Below the pieces are notes generated by a model that was not told the DNA's origin, searched no databases, and worked only from the letters and a program-made list of their open reading frames with translations. From NCBI RefSeq assembly GCF_014396975.1, contig NZ_CP060719.1, positions 1,708,001 to 1,772,000 of the forward strand: a stretch of DNA of 64,000 nt, in the 5' to 3' direction. Below, piece by piece: positions 8,789 through 19,552 of this stretch. The translations under genes were made by a program, and so were the position numbers. The DNA comes from Thermomonas carbonis (GTDB lineage: Bacteria; Pseudomonadota; Gammaproteobacteria; Xanthomonadales; Xanthomonadaceae). Every line of letters begins with the position of its first letter. The stretch's first letter is position 1.

Positions 8789-9604
8789 CTACCTGTGGCG
8801 GTTGATCTCGTCGCGCAGCGTCTTCGCCGCGTCCGCGGCCGCATCGGCATAACCCGCACCGCCGCTGGCGTACAGGATCCCGCGCGAGGAATTGATCATC
8901 AGGCCGGTGCCGTTCGCGGTCTTGCCGTTGCGCACGGTGGCTTCCACGTCGCCGCCCTGTGCACCGATGCCGGGGATCAGCAGCGGCATGTCGCCGACGA
9001 TGCCGCGGATGATCTTCAATTCTTCCGGGAAGGTCGCGCCGACCACCAGCGCGCAGTTGCCATCACCATTCCACTCGCTGGCAATGGTGCGGGCAACGTG
9101 CTGGTACAGCGGCGCGCCATCGACCAGCAACTCCTGGAAATCACGCGCGCCGGGATTGCTGGTATGGCAGAGGAACACGCAGCCGCGGTCGTTGCGCTGC
9201 AGGAAGGGTGCGGCCGAGTCGCGGCCCATGTATGGATTCAGCGTCACCGCATCGGCGCCGAAGCGATCGAAGGCTTCGACCGCGTATTGCTCCGCGGTAT
9301 TGCCGATGTCGCCGCGCTTGGCGTCGAGGATCACCGGGATGTCGGGATACGCGCCGTTGATGTGCGCGATCAACCGCTGCAGCGCGGCCTCGCCGTCGTT
9401 GTGCGCGGCGAAATAGGCGATCTGCGGCTTGAACGCGCAGGCGTATTCGGCGGTGGCATCGACGATATCGCGGCAGAACCCGAACAGCGCGTCATCGTCA
9501 TCGACGAAGACATCGGGGAATTTCGCCGGGTCGGGATCGAGGCCGACGCAGAGCAGCGAGTCGGATGCCTGCCAGCGGTCGCGGAGTTTTTCGATGAAGC
9601 CCAT
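8789..9604 (-). CDS. pyrF: Orotidine 5'-phosphate decarboxylase (type 2)
   Basis: 271 aa. It decarboxylates OMP to UMP, the last step of de novo pyrimidine synthesis. The catalytic DAKRGDI motif (Asp94, Lys96, Asp99) and the type-2 subfamily stretches GLDPDP and [12 protein letters not shown] are present. Length fits the longer type-2 enzymes. It lies downstream of ettA on the same strand, separated by a terminator-like hairpin, so it probably has its own promoter in the short gap. Confidence 0.95.
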   Translation of the reverse strand: MGFIEKLRDRWQASDSLLCVGLDPDPAKFPDVFVDDDDALFGFCRDIVDATAEYACAFKPQIAYFAAHNDGEAALQRLIAHINGAYPDIPVILDAKRGDIGNTAEQYAVEAFDRFGADAVTLNPYMGRDSAAPFLQRNDRGCVFLCHTSNPGARDFQELLVDGAPLYQHVARTIASEWNGDGNCALVVGATFPEELKIIRGIVGDMPLLIPGIGAQGGDVEATVRNGKTANGTGLMINSSRGILYASGGAGYADAAADAAKTLRDEINRHR

Positions 9605-9628
9605 GGGTTGTTGTCCCTCCGATGCGGA

Positions 9629-9652
9629 AACGCCCGCGTTGCCGCGGGCGTT
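9629..9652 (-). terminator. Terminator-like hairpin downstream of ettA
   Basis: A 10-bp perfect stem (AACGCCCGCG / CGCGGGCGTT) with loop TTGC lies 7 bp past the ettA stop. On the minus strand the stem ends in a short U run (TTT). It separates ettA from pyrF. Confidence 0.6.
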
Positions 9653-9658
9653 CCATGA

Positions 9659-11323
<1,665 letters not shown>

Positions 11324-11396
11324 CGTGGCGTGCTCCGCAGGCAGGCGGCGGCGCCTGCACGTGGCAGGGCCGCAAAGGGGGTTCCAGAATCGGCCG

Positions 11397-11402
11397 ATTA
11401 TA
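11397..11402 (-). promoter_or_regulatory. Candidate -10 box for ettA
   Basis: On the minus strand this reads TATAAT, a perfect sigma-70 -10 hexamer, 74 bp upstream of the ettA ATG in the divergent ettA/glyA spacer. No convincing -35 is visible at 16-18 bp, so this rests on the -10 alone. Confidence 0.4.
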
Positions 11403-11469
11403 GCCGGGCAGGGGCCTGCGGCGGTGTTCGCGTACGCCATCGCATGGGGTGCCCGGGGCCGTGAAACGC

Positions 11470-11475
11470 TAAACT
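11470..11475 (+). promoter_or_regulatory. Candidate -10 box for glyA
   Basis: TAAACT lies 31 bp upstream of the glyA ATG, with the RBS GGAG just before the start. No clear -35 is visible. It is the best A/T-rich hexamer in an otherwise GC-rich spacer. Confidence 0.3.
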
Positions 11476-11506
11476 TGCGGTTCCCCACCGCCACCCCGGA
11501 GCTCCG

Positions 11507-12778
11507 ATGTTTTCCCGCGCCGACCTGATTGCCGGTTTCGACCCCGAACTCGCCAAGGCCATCGCCGACGAGACCCGTCGCCAGGAAGACCACGTCGAGC
11601 TGATTGCCAGCGAGAACTACGCCAGCCCGCGGGTGATGGAAGCGCAGGGCAGCCAGCTCACCAACAAGTACGCGGAAGGCTATCCGGGCAAGCGCTACTA
11701 CGGCGGCTGCGAATACGTTGACGTTGCCGAGCAACTGGCCATCGAGCGCTGCAAGCAACTCTTCGATGCCGACTACGCCAACGTGCAGCCGCATTCCGGT
11801 TCGCAGGCCAACCAGGCGGTGTATTTCGCGCTGCTGCAGCCGGGCGACACCATCCTCGGCATGTCGCTGGCGCATGGCGGCCACCTGACCCACGGTGCCA
11901 AGGTCAACATCAGCGGCAAGCTGATGAACGCGATCCAGTACGGCGTCGACGATGCCGGCCTGATCGATTACGACGAGGTCGAACGCCTCGCCATCGAACA
12001 CAAACCGAAGATGGTCGTCGCCGGCTTCTCCGCGTATTCGCAGGTGGTCGACTGGGCGCGCTTCCGCGCCATCGCCGACAAGGTCGGTGCGTACCTGTTC
12101 GTGGACATGGCGCACGTGGCCGGCCTGATTGCCGCTGGCGTGTATCCGAACCCGGTGCCGCATGCGCACGTGGTCACCAGCACCACCCACAAGACCCTGC
12201 GCGGTCCGCGTGGCGGGATCATCGTGGCGAGCGCCGCCGGCATGGGCGAGCACGCCGAAGACATCCAGAAGAAGTTGCAGTCGATCGTGTTCCCGGGCAT
12301 CCAGGGCGGTCCGCTGATGCACGTGATCGCGGCCAAGGCGGTGGCGTTCAAGGAAGCGCTGCAACCGGAGTTCAAGGCCTACCAGGAACAGGTGGTCAAG
12401 AACGCGCGGGCGATGGCGAAGGTGATCATCGCGCGTGGCTACAAGATCGTCTCCGGCGGCACCGACAACCACCTGATGCTGGTCGACATGATCGGCAAGC
12501 ACGTCAGCGGCAAGCAGGCCGAGGAAGCCCTCGGCAAGGCGCATATCACCGTCAACAAGAACTCGGTGCCGAACGACCCGCGCAAGCCATTCGTCACCTC
12601 CGGCCTGCGCATCGGCACCCCGGCGGTCACCACCCGCGGCTACAAGGAACCGGATTGCGTGGCGCTGGCCGAGTGGATCTGCGACGTCCTCGACAACCCG
12701 GCCGACGACAACGTGATCGCCGGCGTGCGCGAGAACGTGACGCTGCAATGCAGGCAATTCCCGGTCTACGGCGACTGA
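11507..12778 (+). CDS. glyA: Serine hydroxymethyltransferase
   Basis: 423 aa. This PLP enzyme interconverts serine and glycine while charging tetrahydrofolate with a one-carbon unit. The PLP lysine is Lys229 in [13 protein letters not shown]; the N-terminal ELIASENY and the GSQAN region are conserved. The ATG at 11507 has GGAG 7 bp upstream. It is divergent from ettA and followed after 6 bp by nrdR, an arrangement common in gammaproteobacteria (glyA-nrdR-ribD). Confidence 0.97.
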   Translation: MFSRADLIAGFDPELAKAIADETRRQEDHVELIASENYASPRVMEAQGSQLTNKYAEGYPGKRYYGGCEYVDVAEQLAIERCKQLFDADYANVQPHSGSQANQAVYFALLQPGDTILGMSLAHGGHLTHGAKVNISGKLMNAIQYGVDDAGLIDYDEVERLAIEHKPKMVVAGFSAYSQVVDWARFRAIADKVGAYLFVDMAHVAGLIAAGVYPNPVPHAHVVTSTTHKTLRGPRGGIIVASAAGMGEHAEDIQKKLQSIVFPGIQGGPLMHVIAAKAVAFKEALQPEFKAYQEQVVKNARAMAKVIIARGYKIVSGGTDNHLMLVDMIGKHVSGKQAEEALGKAHITVNKNSVPNDPRKPFVTSGLRIGTPAVTTRGYKEPDCVALAEWICDVLDNPADDNVIAGVRENVTLQCRQFPVYGD

Positions 12779-12784
12779 CCACGC

Positions 12785-13318
12785 GTGCACTGCCTCTTCT
12801 GCCAGCACCACGACACCCGCGTGATCGATTCGCGCGTGTCCGAGGACGGCGCGACGATCCGTCGCCGCCGCGAGTGCGAGGCCTGCGGCGAGCGCTTCTC
12901 CACGCTGGAAACCATCGAGCTGAAATTGCCCACGATCATCAAGTCGGACGGGCGGCGCGAACACTTCGACGCGCGCAAGCTGCGCGCCGGCTTCGACCGC
13001 GCGCTGCAGAAGCGCTCGGTGTCGGAAGAGGCGATCGAGACCGCGGTGCGCGCGGTGGTGCACCAGTTGCGCATGACCACCGAGCGCGAACTCGCCTCGC
13101 GCCGGGTCGGTGAATTCGTGATGGGCGAGCTGCGCAGGCTGGACCACGTCGGCTACGTGCGCTTCGCTTCCGTGTACCGCAGTTTCGAGGACGTGGCCGA
13201 TTTCCGCGAGGAACTCGACCGCCTGGAACGCGACCTGCCCGGCGAAGGGCAATTGCCGCTGCTCGGTGGCGATGTGGTGTCGATCGACAAGCACGCCGAC
13301 AAGAACCGGAAAAAATGA
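12785..13318 (+). CDS. nrdR: Transcriptional repressor NrdR
   Basis: 177 aa from a GTG start. An N-terminal zinc ribbon with Cys3/Cys6 and Cys31/Cys34 is followed by an ATP-cone domain (about residues 45-150). In the family, NrdR senses ATP/dATP and represses ribonucleotide reductase genes by binding NrdR boxes; none was looked for successfully here because no nrd genes lie in the window. The stop overlaps the ribD start by 4 bp, so it is probably co-transcribed with the riboflavin genes. Confidence 0.95.
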   Translation: MHCLFCQHHDTRVIDSRVSEDGATIRRRRECEACGERFSTLETIELKLPTIIKSDGRREHFDARKLRAGFDRALQKRSVSEEAIETAVRAVVHQLRMTTERELASRRVGEFVMGELRRLDHVGYVRFASVYRSFEDVADFREELDRLERDLPGEGQLPLLGGDVVSIDKHADKNRKK

Positions 13319-14412
13319 GCTACAGCACGATCGACCACCTGATGATGGCGCGCGCGTTGCGCCTGGCGCAACGCGCCGCGTTCACCACCCGACCGAACCC
13401 GATGGTCGGTTGTGTGATCGTGCAGGGCGAGGACCTGGTCGGCGAAGGCTGGCACCAGAAGAAGGGCGGGCCGCATGCGGAAGTCTTCGCGTTGCAGGCC
13501 GCCGGTGATCGTGCGAAGGGCGCGACCGCTTACGTGACATTGGAACCCTGCGCGCACACCGGCAGCACCGGGCCGTGCGCGGATGCGTTGATCGCGGCAG
13601 GTGTTTCGCGCGTGGTCGCGGCCATGCGCGATCCGTTCCCGCAGGTGGACGGTGCCGGTTTCGACAAGCTGCGTGCTGCGGGGATCGCGGTGGAATCCGG
13701 CTTGATGGAAGCGCAGGCGCGGGAACTGAATCGAGGCTTCCTGTCGCGGATCGAGCGCGGACGACCCTGGTTGCGGGTCAAGTTGGCCAGCAGCCTGGAC
13801 GGCCGCAGTGCGATGGCTTCCGGCGATTCGAAATGGATCAGCGGCGAGGCCTCGCGGCGCGATGTGCAGCAGTGGCGCGCGCGCAGTGGTGCGTTGTTGA
13901 CCGGCGCGGGCACCGTGCTGGCCGACGATCCGCAACTGACCGTGCGGCTGGGCGATGACAGCGCATTCCTGCCGCCGCTGCGGGTGGTCCTGGATCCGGG
14001 ACTTGCCACCGTCGCCCGTGGCCGCGTCCGCGAAGGCGACGCGCCCACGCTGTACCTGCATGCACCCGAGGCCAAGCCGCCGCGCGGACTGCAGGCCGAT
14101 CACGTGGCGGTGCCGGTCAACAAGGGGCGCTTCGACCTCGATGCCGTGCTGCGCCTGCTGGCCACGCGCGGCATCAACGAGGTGCAGGTGGAAGCTGGCG
14201 CAACCCTGGCCGGTGCGTTCCTCGCTGCCGGCCTGGTCGACGAATTGCTGCTGTACATCGCGCCGGTCCTGCTCGGCGAACGGGCGCGCCCGTTGTTCGA
14301 TGGCCTGCACATCGACGCGATGACCGAGCGCCTGCGCCTGCGCACCGTCGACAGCCGCAGCATCGGCGGCGACATGCGCCTGCTGTTGCGGCCGGAAGGG
14401 ACGACGGCCTGA
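13315..14412 (+). CDS. ribD: Bifunctional riboflavin deaminase/reductase RibD
   Basis: 365 aa. It deaminates the GTP-derived pyrimidine and then reduces its ribosyl chain, the second and third steps of riboflavin synthesis. The N-terminal deaminase zinc site is His54-Ala-Glu56 with Cys79 and Cys88 ([11 protein letters not shown]). The C-terminal reductase domain begins near residue 150 ([14 protein letters not shown]). It overlaps nrdR by 4 bp and shares one base with ribE. Confidence 0.96.
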   Translation: MSYSTIDHLMMARALRLAQRAAFTTRPNPMVGCVIVQGEDLVGEGWHQKKGGPHAEVFALQAAGDRAKGATAYVTLEPCAHTGSTGPCADALIAAGVSRVVAAMRDPFPQVDGAGFDKLRAAGIAVESGLMEAQARELNRGFLSRIERGRPWLRVKLASSLDGRSAMASGDSKWISGEASRRDVQQWRARSGALLTGAGTVLADDPQLTVRLGDDSAFLPPLRVVLDPGLATVARGRVREGDAPTLYLHAPEAKPPRGLQADHVAVPVNKGRFDLDAVLRLLATRGINEVQVEAGATLAGAFLAAGLVDELLLYIAPVLLGERARPLFDGLHIDAMTERLRLRTVDSRSIGGDMRLLLRPEGTTA

Positions 14413-15011
14413 TGTTCACCGGATTGATCGCGGGCGTTGGCCGATTGGCCGCGCGCGAAACACGTGGTGGCGATGCCCGATTGGCCATCGAGGTCGGCAC
14501 CTTGCCGTTCGATGGCGTGCAACTGGGTGAGAGCATCGCGGTCAATGGCTGCTGCCTGACCGTGGTCGAGTTCGATGCGTCGTCGTTCGCGGTAGACGCA
14601 TCGAACGAAACCCTTGCACTGACCACGCTCGGTCGCCTCGCCATTGGCGTACCGCTGAACCTGGAACGCGCAATGCTGCCGACCGATCGACTTGGTGGGC
14701 ACCTGGTGAGCGGGCATGTCGATGGTCTGGCCGTCGCCGCGAAGCGCCGGGACGACGCGCGCGCGGTGCGCTGGCGCGTCGAAGCACCGATGACGCTGCT
14801 GCGCTACATCGCCCACAAGGGCTCGGTCTGCGTGGACGGCGTGAGCCTGACCGTCAACGAGGTGGATGATGCGGGCTTCGAAGTGGCGCTGATCCCTCAC
14901 ACCGTCGGGCACACCGCGTTCCATGCGCTGCAAGAAGGCGACGCGGTCAATATCGAAGTGGATTTGCTGGCCCGCTATGTGGAGCGATTGCTGGCGACCA
15001 AGGAACATTGA
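14412..15011 (+). CDS. ribE: Riboflavin synthase alpha chain
   Basis: 199 aa, the usual length. It dismutates two 6,7-dimethyl-8-ribityllumazine molecules to riboflavin. It begins with the conserved MFTGLI and shows two internal lumazine-binding barrels (about 1-97 and 98-190), the second containing GSVCVDGVSLTVNEV. It lies in the order ribD-ribE-ribB-ribH. Naming varies (ribE or ribC). Confidence 0.95.
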   Translation: MFTGLIAGVGRLAARETRGGDARLAIEVGTLPFDGVQLGESIAVNGCCLTVVEFDASSFAVDASNETLALTTLGRLAIGVPLNLERAMLPTDRLGGHLVSGHVDGLAVAAKRRDDARAVRWRVEAPMTLLRYIAHKGSVCVDGVSLTVNEVDDAGFEVALIPHTVGHTAFHALQEGDAVNIEVDLLARYVERLLATKEH

Positions 15012-15016
15012 GGCCG

Positions 15017-15122
15017 TCACCCCGGCGAATGCCGGGGTCCAGCTTTTCCGACATCGAATCAAGAACTGGATATTCGGCTACCGCCGAAATGAATCACTTC
15101 CGGCCTGCGCCGGGATGACGAG
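15017..15122. repeat. Paired REP/BIME-like intergenic element
   Basis: Two GC-rich palindromic ends in inverted orientation: GTCACCCCGGCGAATGCCGG... at the left (perfect 7-bp stem CCCCGGC/GCCGGGG, 15021-15038) and ...GGCCTGCGCCGGGATGAC at the right. The right end reverse-complements to GTCATCCCGGCGCAGGCCGG, close to the left end. The element fills the whole ribE-ribB gap and may fold into a long hairpin that tunes read-through. Confidence 0.7.
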
Positions 15123-15131
15123 CAAAACATC

Positions 15132-16247
15132 ATGAGCTTCGCGCCAATCCCCGAACTGCTGGAAGAACTCCGCGCCGGCCGCATGGTCGTCATCGTCGAC
15201 GACGAGGACCGCGAGAACGAAGGCGACCTGATCATGGCCGCCGAACTGGTGCGGCCGGCCGACATCAATTTCATGGTCACCCACGCGCGCGGCCTGGTCT
15301 GTCTGTCGCTGACCCGCGAACGTTGCGCGCAACTCGGGCTCGCGCCGATGGTGCAGGCCAATACCGCTCAGTTCCATACCAATTTCACCGTCAGCATCGA
15401 AGCGGCGGAAGGCGTCACCACCGGAATCAGCGCCTACGACCGCGCGCATACCATCCGCACCGCGGTGCGCCCGGATGCGAAGCCGGCCGACCTCAGCCAG
15501 CCCGGCCACATTTTCCCGCTCACCGCGCAACCCGGCGGCGTGCTGACCCGCGCCGGCCACACCGAGGCCGCCAGCGACCTGCCGATGCTGGCCGGGCTGG
15601 AGCCGGCCGGCGTACTGGTCGAGGTGATGAACGCCGATGGCGGCATGGCGCGCAGGCCGGAACTGGAAGTGTTTGCCCGCGAGCACGACCTGAAGATGGG
15701 TTCGATCGCCGACCTGATCGCCTATCGCCTGGCGACCGAGCATACCGTCGAGCGCATCGATGATCGCGCCATCGATACCGAATTCGGCCCGTTCCGGCTG
15801 ATCACCTACCGCGACCGCATCGCCCACGAGCTGCATTTCGCGCTGGTTCGCGGCACCCCGGATCGCGAGACCCCCACGTTGGTGCGCGTGCAGGTCGAAA
15901 ATCCGCTGAGCGACCTGCTGCACTGGCGTCGCGACGATTTCGGCGTGGCCGCCACCGATGCGCTGCGGGCGATCGCCGCCGAAGGGCAGGGCGTGATGGT
16001 GGTGCTGTCCGAGCCGCGCAACGCCGAGGCCCTGCTGGCGCGCCTGCGCGAGCAGGCCGCGCCTGCCGCCAACAGCAAGGACGTGGGCCAGTGGCGGCGC
16101 AACGGTGCGGGCGCGCAGATCCTGGCCGAGCTGGGCCTGGGCAAGCTGCGCGTACTCGGCACTCCACGCCGGCAGGTCGGCCTGGCCGGCTATGGGCTGG
16201 AGGTGGTCGAATACATCGCGGCCACAGCCACGGCGGCTGCGCGCTAA
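15132..16247 (+). CDS. ribB: 3,4-dihydroxy-2-butanone-4-phosphate synthase with degenerate GTP cyclohydrolase II-like domain
   Basis: 371 aa. Residues 1-200 form a complete RibB domain: DDEDRENEGDL near 23-32, THARGLVCL, and HIFPLTAQPGGVLTRAGHTEA, making the four-carbon unit of riboflavin from ribulose 5-phosphate. Residues ~205-371 align in position with GTP cyclohydrolase II, but the zinc cysteines of the CLTGD..SLRCDCG region are replaced (VENPLSDLLHWRRDDFG) and the QEGRGIGL-type motif is absent. The C-terminal half is therefore probably inactive, as in proteins called RibBX. A separate RibA should exist elsewhere. Confidence 0.93.
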   Translation: MSFAPIPELLEELRAGRMVVIVDDEDRENEGDLIMAAELVRPADINFMVTHARGLVCLSLTRERCAQLGLAPMVQANTAQFHTNFTVSIEAAEGVTTGISAYDRAHTIRTAVRPDAKPADLSQPGHIFPLTAQPGGVLTRAGHTEAASDLPMLAGLEPAGVLVEVMNADGGMARRPELEVFAREHDLKMGSIADLIAYRLATEHTVERIDDRAIDTEFGPFRLITYRDRIAHELHFALVRGTPDRETPTLVRVQVENPLSDLLHWRRDDFGVAATDALRAIAAEGQGVMVVLSEPRNAEALLARLREQAAPAANSKDVGQWRRNGAGAQILAELGLGKLRVLGTPRRQVGLAGYGLEVVEYIAATATAAAR

Positions 16248-16280
16248 ACTGCACGGCCCCGTTTCGACCTCCCAGCTCCC

Positions 16281-16748
16281 ATGCCGCATATCGAAGGCGA
16301 CCTGCGCGCCCCGCAAGGCGCACGCTTCGCGATCATCGCCAGCCGCTGGAACCCGCGCATCGTCGACGCGCTGGTCGCCGCGGCGCGCGAGACATTCATC
16401 GGCAACGGCGTGGACGAAGCCGCCATCGATGTGGTCCGTGTACCCGGTGCCTGGGAATTGCCGATGGCCGCACGCGATGTGGCGGTGGCCGGCAGGCATG
16501 CGGCGATCGTCGCCCTCGGCTGCGTGATCCGTGGCGACACCCGGCATTACGAGCAGGTGGCCGATGGCGCATCGGATGGCTTGATGCGCGTTGCGCTGGA
16601 CACCGGCGTACCGGTGCTAAACGGCGTGCTGGCGGTCGACCGCTTCGAGGATGCCGCGGCGCGTGCCGGCGGCAGCCATGGCAACAAGGGCGAGGAAGCC
16701 GCATTGGTGGCGATCGAAATGGCGAACCTGCGGGAGAAACTGGCATGA
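16281..16748 (+). CDS. ribH: 6,7-dimethyl-8-ribityllumazine synthase
   Basis: 155 aa, the normal length. It condenses the RibD product with dihydroxybutanone phosphate (the RibB product). Conserved stretches are [23 protein letters not shown], the catalytic-histidine region [12 protein letters not shown], and NGVLAV. It assembles as a capsid-like or pentameric shell in this family. The stop overlaps the nusB start (ATGA), a widespread ribH-nusB coupling. Confidence 0.96.
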   Translation: MPHIEGDLRAPQGARFAIIASRWNPRIVDALVAAARETFIGNGVDEAAIDVVRVPGAWELPMAARDVAVAGRHAAIVALGCVIRGDTRHYEQVADGASDGLMRVALDTGVPVLNGVLAVDRFEDAAARAGGSHGNKGEEAALVAIEMANLREKLA

Positions 16749-17206
16749 ACCGGCATCGCAACGACGGCATCGACCCGGTGGCCCGCTCGCGTTCGCGCCG
16801 GCGCGCGTTGCAGGCGATCTACGCCTGGCAATTGAGCGCGACCAGCGAAGGCGCGCTCATTGCCGAATTCGCCCACGAGCAGGCACATGAAATCGCCGAC
16901 CTCGAATACTTCGAGGACCTGGTGCGCGGCGTGCTCCGCCACGTGGCGCAACTGGACGATGCGCTGTCTGGTTACATCGATCGCACGGTGAACGAAGTCG
17001 ACCCGATCGAGCGCGCCGCGCTGCGCATCGCCGCGTATGAATTGCTGCATCGCCCGGACGTGCCGTATCGGGTGGTGATCAACGAAGCGATCGATTCGAC
17101 CAAGCGCTTCGGTTCCGAACACGGCCATACCTACGTCAACGGCGTGCTCGACAAGGCGGCCCTGGCGTTGCGCGGCACCGAGTCGCAGGCTGCGCGCCCG
17201 CGCTGA
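16745..17206 (+). CDS. nusB: Transcription antitermination factor NusB
   Basis: 153 aa. An all-helical RNA-binding protein that, with NusE/S10, binds boxA in rRNA operons to prevent premature termination. Conserved [12 protein letters not shown] at the N-terminus, a central YFEDLVRGV, and [11 protein letters not shown] near the C-terminus. The ATG at 16745 overlaps the ribH stop; a longer frame from 16091 would overlap ribH completely and is rejected. Confidence 0.95.
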   Translation: MNRHRNDGIDPVARSRSRRRALQAIYAWQLSATSEGALIAEFAHEQAHEIADLEYFEDLVRGVLRHVAQLDDALSGYIDRTVNEVDPIERAALRIAAYELLHRPDVPYRVVINEAIDSTKRFGSEHGHTYVNGVLDKAALALRGTESQAARPR

Positions 17207-17221
17207 CGTCACGGAGCATCG

Positions 17222-18178
17222 GTGGACAGCAAAGTCGCCGAATTCGACCTGATCGAACGCATCCGCCGGCGCATCGCGACGCGCAGCGACGTGTTGCTCG
17301 GCATCGGCGACGATGCCGCACTGCTGCAGCTGCCTGCCGGCATGCAGTTGGTCGTGGCCATGGACACGCTCAACAGCGGCGTGCATTTCCCGCCCGAAAC
17401 CGCGCCCGCCGACATCGGCTGGAAAGCACTCGCGGTGAACCTGTCCGACCTTGCAGCGATGGGCGCGTTGCCGGCGTGGTGCACGCTGTCGTTGTCCTTG
17501 CCCGATGCGAACAGCGACTTTGTCGATGGCTTCCTCGACGGCTTCCTCGCGCTTGCGGAGCAGCACGACATCGCCCTGGTCGGCGGCGATACCGCGCGCG
17601 GGCCGTTGTCGATCTGCGTGACCGTGCACGGTTTCATCGAGCCGGGCACGGCGCTGCGCCGCGACGGCGCATGCGTCGGCGATGACCTCTGGGTCAGCGG
17701 CAGCCTGGGCGATGCCGCGGCGGCGCTGTCGCAGTGGCGGGCAGGCGGCGCGATTGATCCGGGATTGCGCGCGCGATTGGACCGACCGACGCCGCGCGTT
17801 TCGCTGGGACGGGCGCTGCGCGGCATTGCGACGTCATGCATCGACATTTCCGATGGCCTGCTCGCCGACCTGGGCCATGTGTGCAAGGCCAGCGATGTCG
17901 GCGTGCGGGTCGACGTGGATGCGCTGCCTGCTTCGCAGGCGTTGCGTGCGTGCTTCGATGCTGAGGCAATCCGCCGGTTGCAGGCGACCGGCGGCGACGA
18001 TTACGAATTGTGTTTCAGCGCGCCAGTGGAACTGCGCAGCGCGGTGATCGAATCGGCATCCACGCATGCGCCGGTGACAAGGATCGGCCGCATTGTCAGC
18101 AGAAATGGTGTCTCCGCGCTGGATGCGAGTGGCGTGGCGTGGCAGCCAGGGCAGGCGGGATTCCGCCACTTCGAATGA
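17222..18178 (+). CDS. thiL: Thiamine-monophosphate kinase
   Basis: 318 aa from a GTG preceded by CGGAG. It phosphorylates thiamine monophosphate to thiamine pyrophosphate using ATP. The PurM-like fold signatures are clear: EFDLIERI, GIGDDAALL, MDTLNSGVHFP, the Gly-rich NLSDLAAMGA, and GGDTARGPLSI. It follows nusB by 15 bp, the common nusB-thiL order. Confidence 0.95.
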   Translation: MDSKVAEFDLIERIRRRIATRSDVLLGIGDDAALLQLPAGMQLVVAMDTLNSGVHFPPETAPADIGWKALAVNLSDLAAMGALPAWCTLSLSLPDANSDFVDGFLDGFLALAEQHDIALVGGDTARGPLSICVTVHGFIEPGTALRRDGACVGDDLWVSGSLGDAAAALSQWRAGGAIDPGLRARLDRPTPRVSLGRALRGIATSCIDISDGLLADLGHVCKASDVGVRVDVDALPASQALRACFDAEAIRRLQATGGDDYELCFSAPVELRSAVIESASTHAPVTRIGRIVSRNGVSALDASGVAWQPGQAGFRHFE

Positions 18179-18216
18179 GCAAGCCGGTGCAGCGGCCCGC
18201 CTGACGACGTGTGGTC

Positions 18217-19071
18217 TCAGCGACCGCGGCGGCCACCTTCTCCTTCCTCTTCGTCCTTGCCCTTCGGCTCGGGCAAGGCTTTCACCAGCGGTTCGATCAG
18301 GTTGGCGGGGATCAAGGTCGCCTTTCCGTTTCCAGCCAATCCCGGCTGGGATTCCATTGCAGAATCCGGCGACACCGCTGCATTGACCGGCAGCAGCGGC
18401 GCAGCGACGCGCAGATCCTTGGCGACGGGCACATTGCCGGTGACATCGCGGTACAACGCGAGCGCCAGCATCACGGAAGCCAAGGTGCTGGGGTGGGTGC
18501 CGTCAGGATAGAGCTTGATCTCCGGCTGGGCCTTGCGCAGCGCGTCCAGCGCTCCAGCCGCATCGAACACCGACGCATCATGTTGCTTGGCAATCATGCG
18601 CACACTGCGATTCAGCTTGCCCTGCCAGCGTTCGTCCGGCCCCCAGGTACCGAACAGCAGCACCTTCGCACCTTGTTCCGATGCCTGTTCGACGAATTTT
18701 CCATAGGCTTGAACGCTGGCTGCGCAGGGCGCCTTGCGTTGCTCCTGCGCACTGGCCATGCAGGCGGCGAGGTGGCCACCCTGCTCCTGCAGCACGACGG
18801 CATCGAATCTGCGCGCCCGCAAGGCTGCGGCAACATGGCCATCGTCCAGTCGATCATCAAGCTTGCCGCCCGGCGCTGCGTAGGTTTCGGTGGTGATGGC
18901 CACGCTCTGCGAAGTGCCCACGGCGCGCAGCAGCGCGGGCAGGTTGTTGGTGTAGATCAGGCTGTTGCCGACCAGCAGCACGCGATATTCCTTCGTTGCC
19001 GGATCCGGTGCCTGCGCATTGGCGAACGGAGCGAGCAAAAGCGTCAGACCGAGCAGGAGGCGTGGCGGCAT
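18217..19071 (-). CDS. Secreted SGNH/GDSL-like hydrolase
   Basis: 284 aa. An N-terminal signal peptide probably ends at ANA|Q (residue ~19). SGNH block I is LLVGNSLIY with nucleophile candidate Ser37, and the C-terminal catalytic Asp-x-x-His is D190-G-T-H193. The order nucleophile...DGTH fits SGNH-fold esterases or deacetylases acting on surface carbohydrates or lipids. A charged tail (EPKGKDEEEGEGGRRGR) ends the protein. It is convergent with thiL; substrate unknown. Confidence 0.75.
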   Translation of the reverse strand: MPPRLLLGLTLLLAPFANAQAPDPATKEYRVLLVGNSLIYTNNLPALLRAVGTSQSVAITTETYAAPGGKLDDRLDDGHVAAALRARRFDAVVLQEQGGHLAACMASAQEQRKAPCAASVQAYGKFVEQASEQGAKVLLFGTWGPDERWQGKLNRSVRMIAKQHDASVFDAAGALDALRKAQPEIKLYPDGTHPSTLASVMLALALYRDVTGNVPVAKDLRVAAPLLPVNAAVSPDSAMESQPGLAGNGKATLIPANLIEPLVKALPEPKGKDEEEGEGGRRGR

Positions 19072-19147
19072 GGTGGCGGTCGCGAAGGAGGACGTCGAAG
19101 CGTAAGGCTTTGTAGTCCGGGTTGCGTATGCCGTTGGTTGGCCGGGC

Positions 19148-19552
19148 TCAGACGTCGTCGGCGCGGAAGGCGTCCTGCAGCCACTCCAGCGCGGGCGCGG
19201 CGGGATCGCCGCTGGCGGCGATCACGTCGAAGCGGCAGGGTGCGTTGGCGTGCTCGGGATGTCGTTGCAGGAAGACCTGCGCGGCGCGGATGAGGCGACG
19301 GCGCTTGCCGGCGTCGACCGAGGCCGCGCCACCACCGAACGCGTTGCTGGCGCGATAGCGCACCTCGACGAAGACCACGGCATCGGCGTCACGCCCGTTG
19401 TTGTCGAGCATGACCAGGTCGATCTCGCCGCCACGCGCAGCGGCGTTGCGCGACAGCATGTGCATGCCTTGGGCCTGCAGGTAGGCGAGTACGGCGGCTT
19501 CCACCGCATCGCCACGGATGCGGCGCGGGGTGCGCCGGTCAGCGTGCGCCAT
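19148..19552 (-). CDS. YraN/UPF0102 family endonuclease-like protein
   Basis: 134 aa. It has the restriction-enzyme-like core of this family: [12 protein letters not shown], followed by VVFVEVRYR (the D...ExK-like region), then [13 protein letters not shown]. Biochemical function in the family is not settled; a Holliday-junction or DNA-processing role has been proposed on fold alone. The start lies 14 bp inside the end of lpoA, the usual rsmI/lpoA/yraN neighbourhood. Confidence 0.88.
   Translation of the reverse strand: MAHADRRTPRRIRGDAVEAAVLAYLQAQGMHMLSRNAAARGGEIDLVMLDNNGRDADAVVFVEVRYRASNAFGGGAASVDAGKRRRLIRAAQVFLQRHPEHANAPCRFDVIAASGDPAAPALEWLQDAFRADDV

Noticed and set aside
11324..13294. 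Upstream extension of the ettA frame across glyA and nrdR
   Set aside because: EttA begins at its conserved MSQFIYTM; the extension is antisense to two clear genes.
15012..15131. FMN riboswitch before ribB
   Set aside because: The spacer is filled by a REP-like pair; the conserved RFN element sequences are not present.
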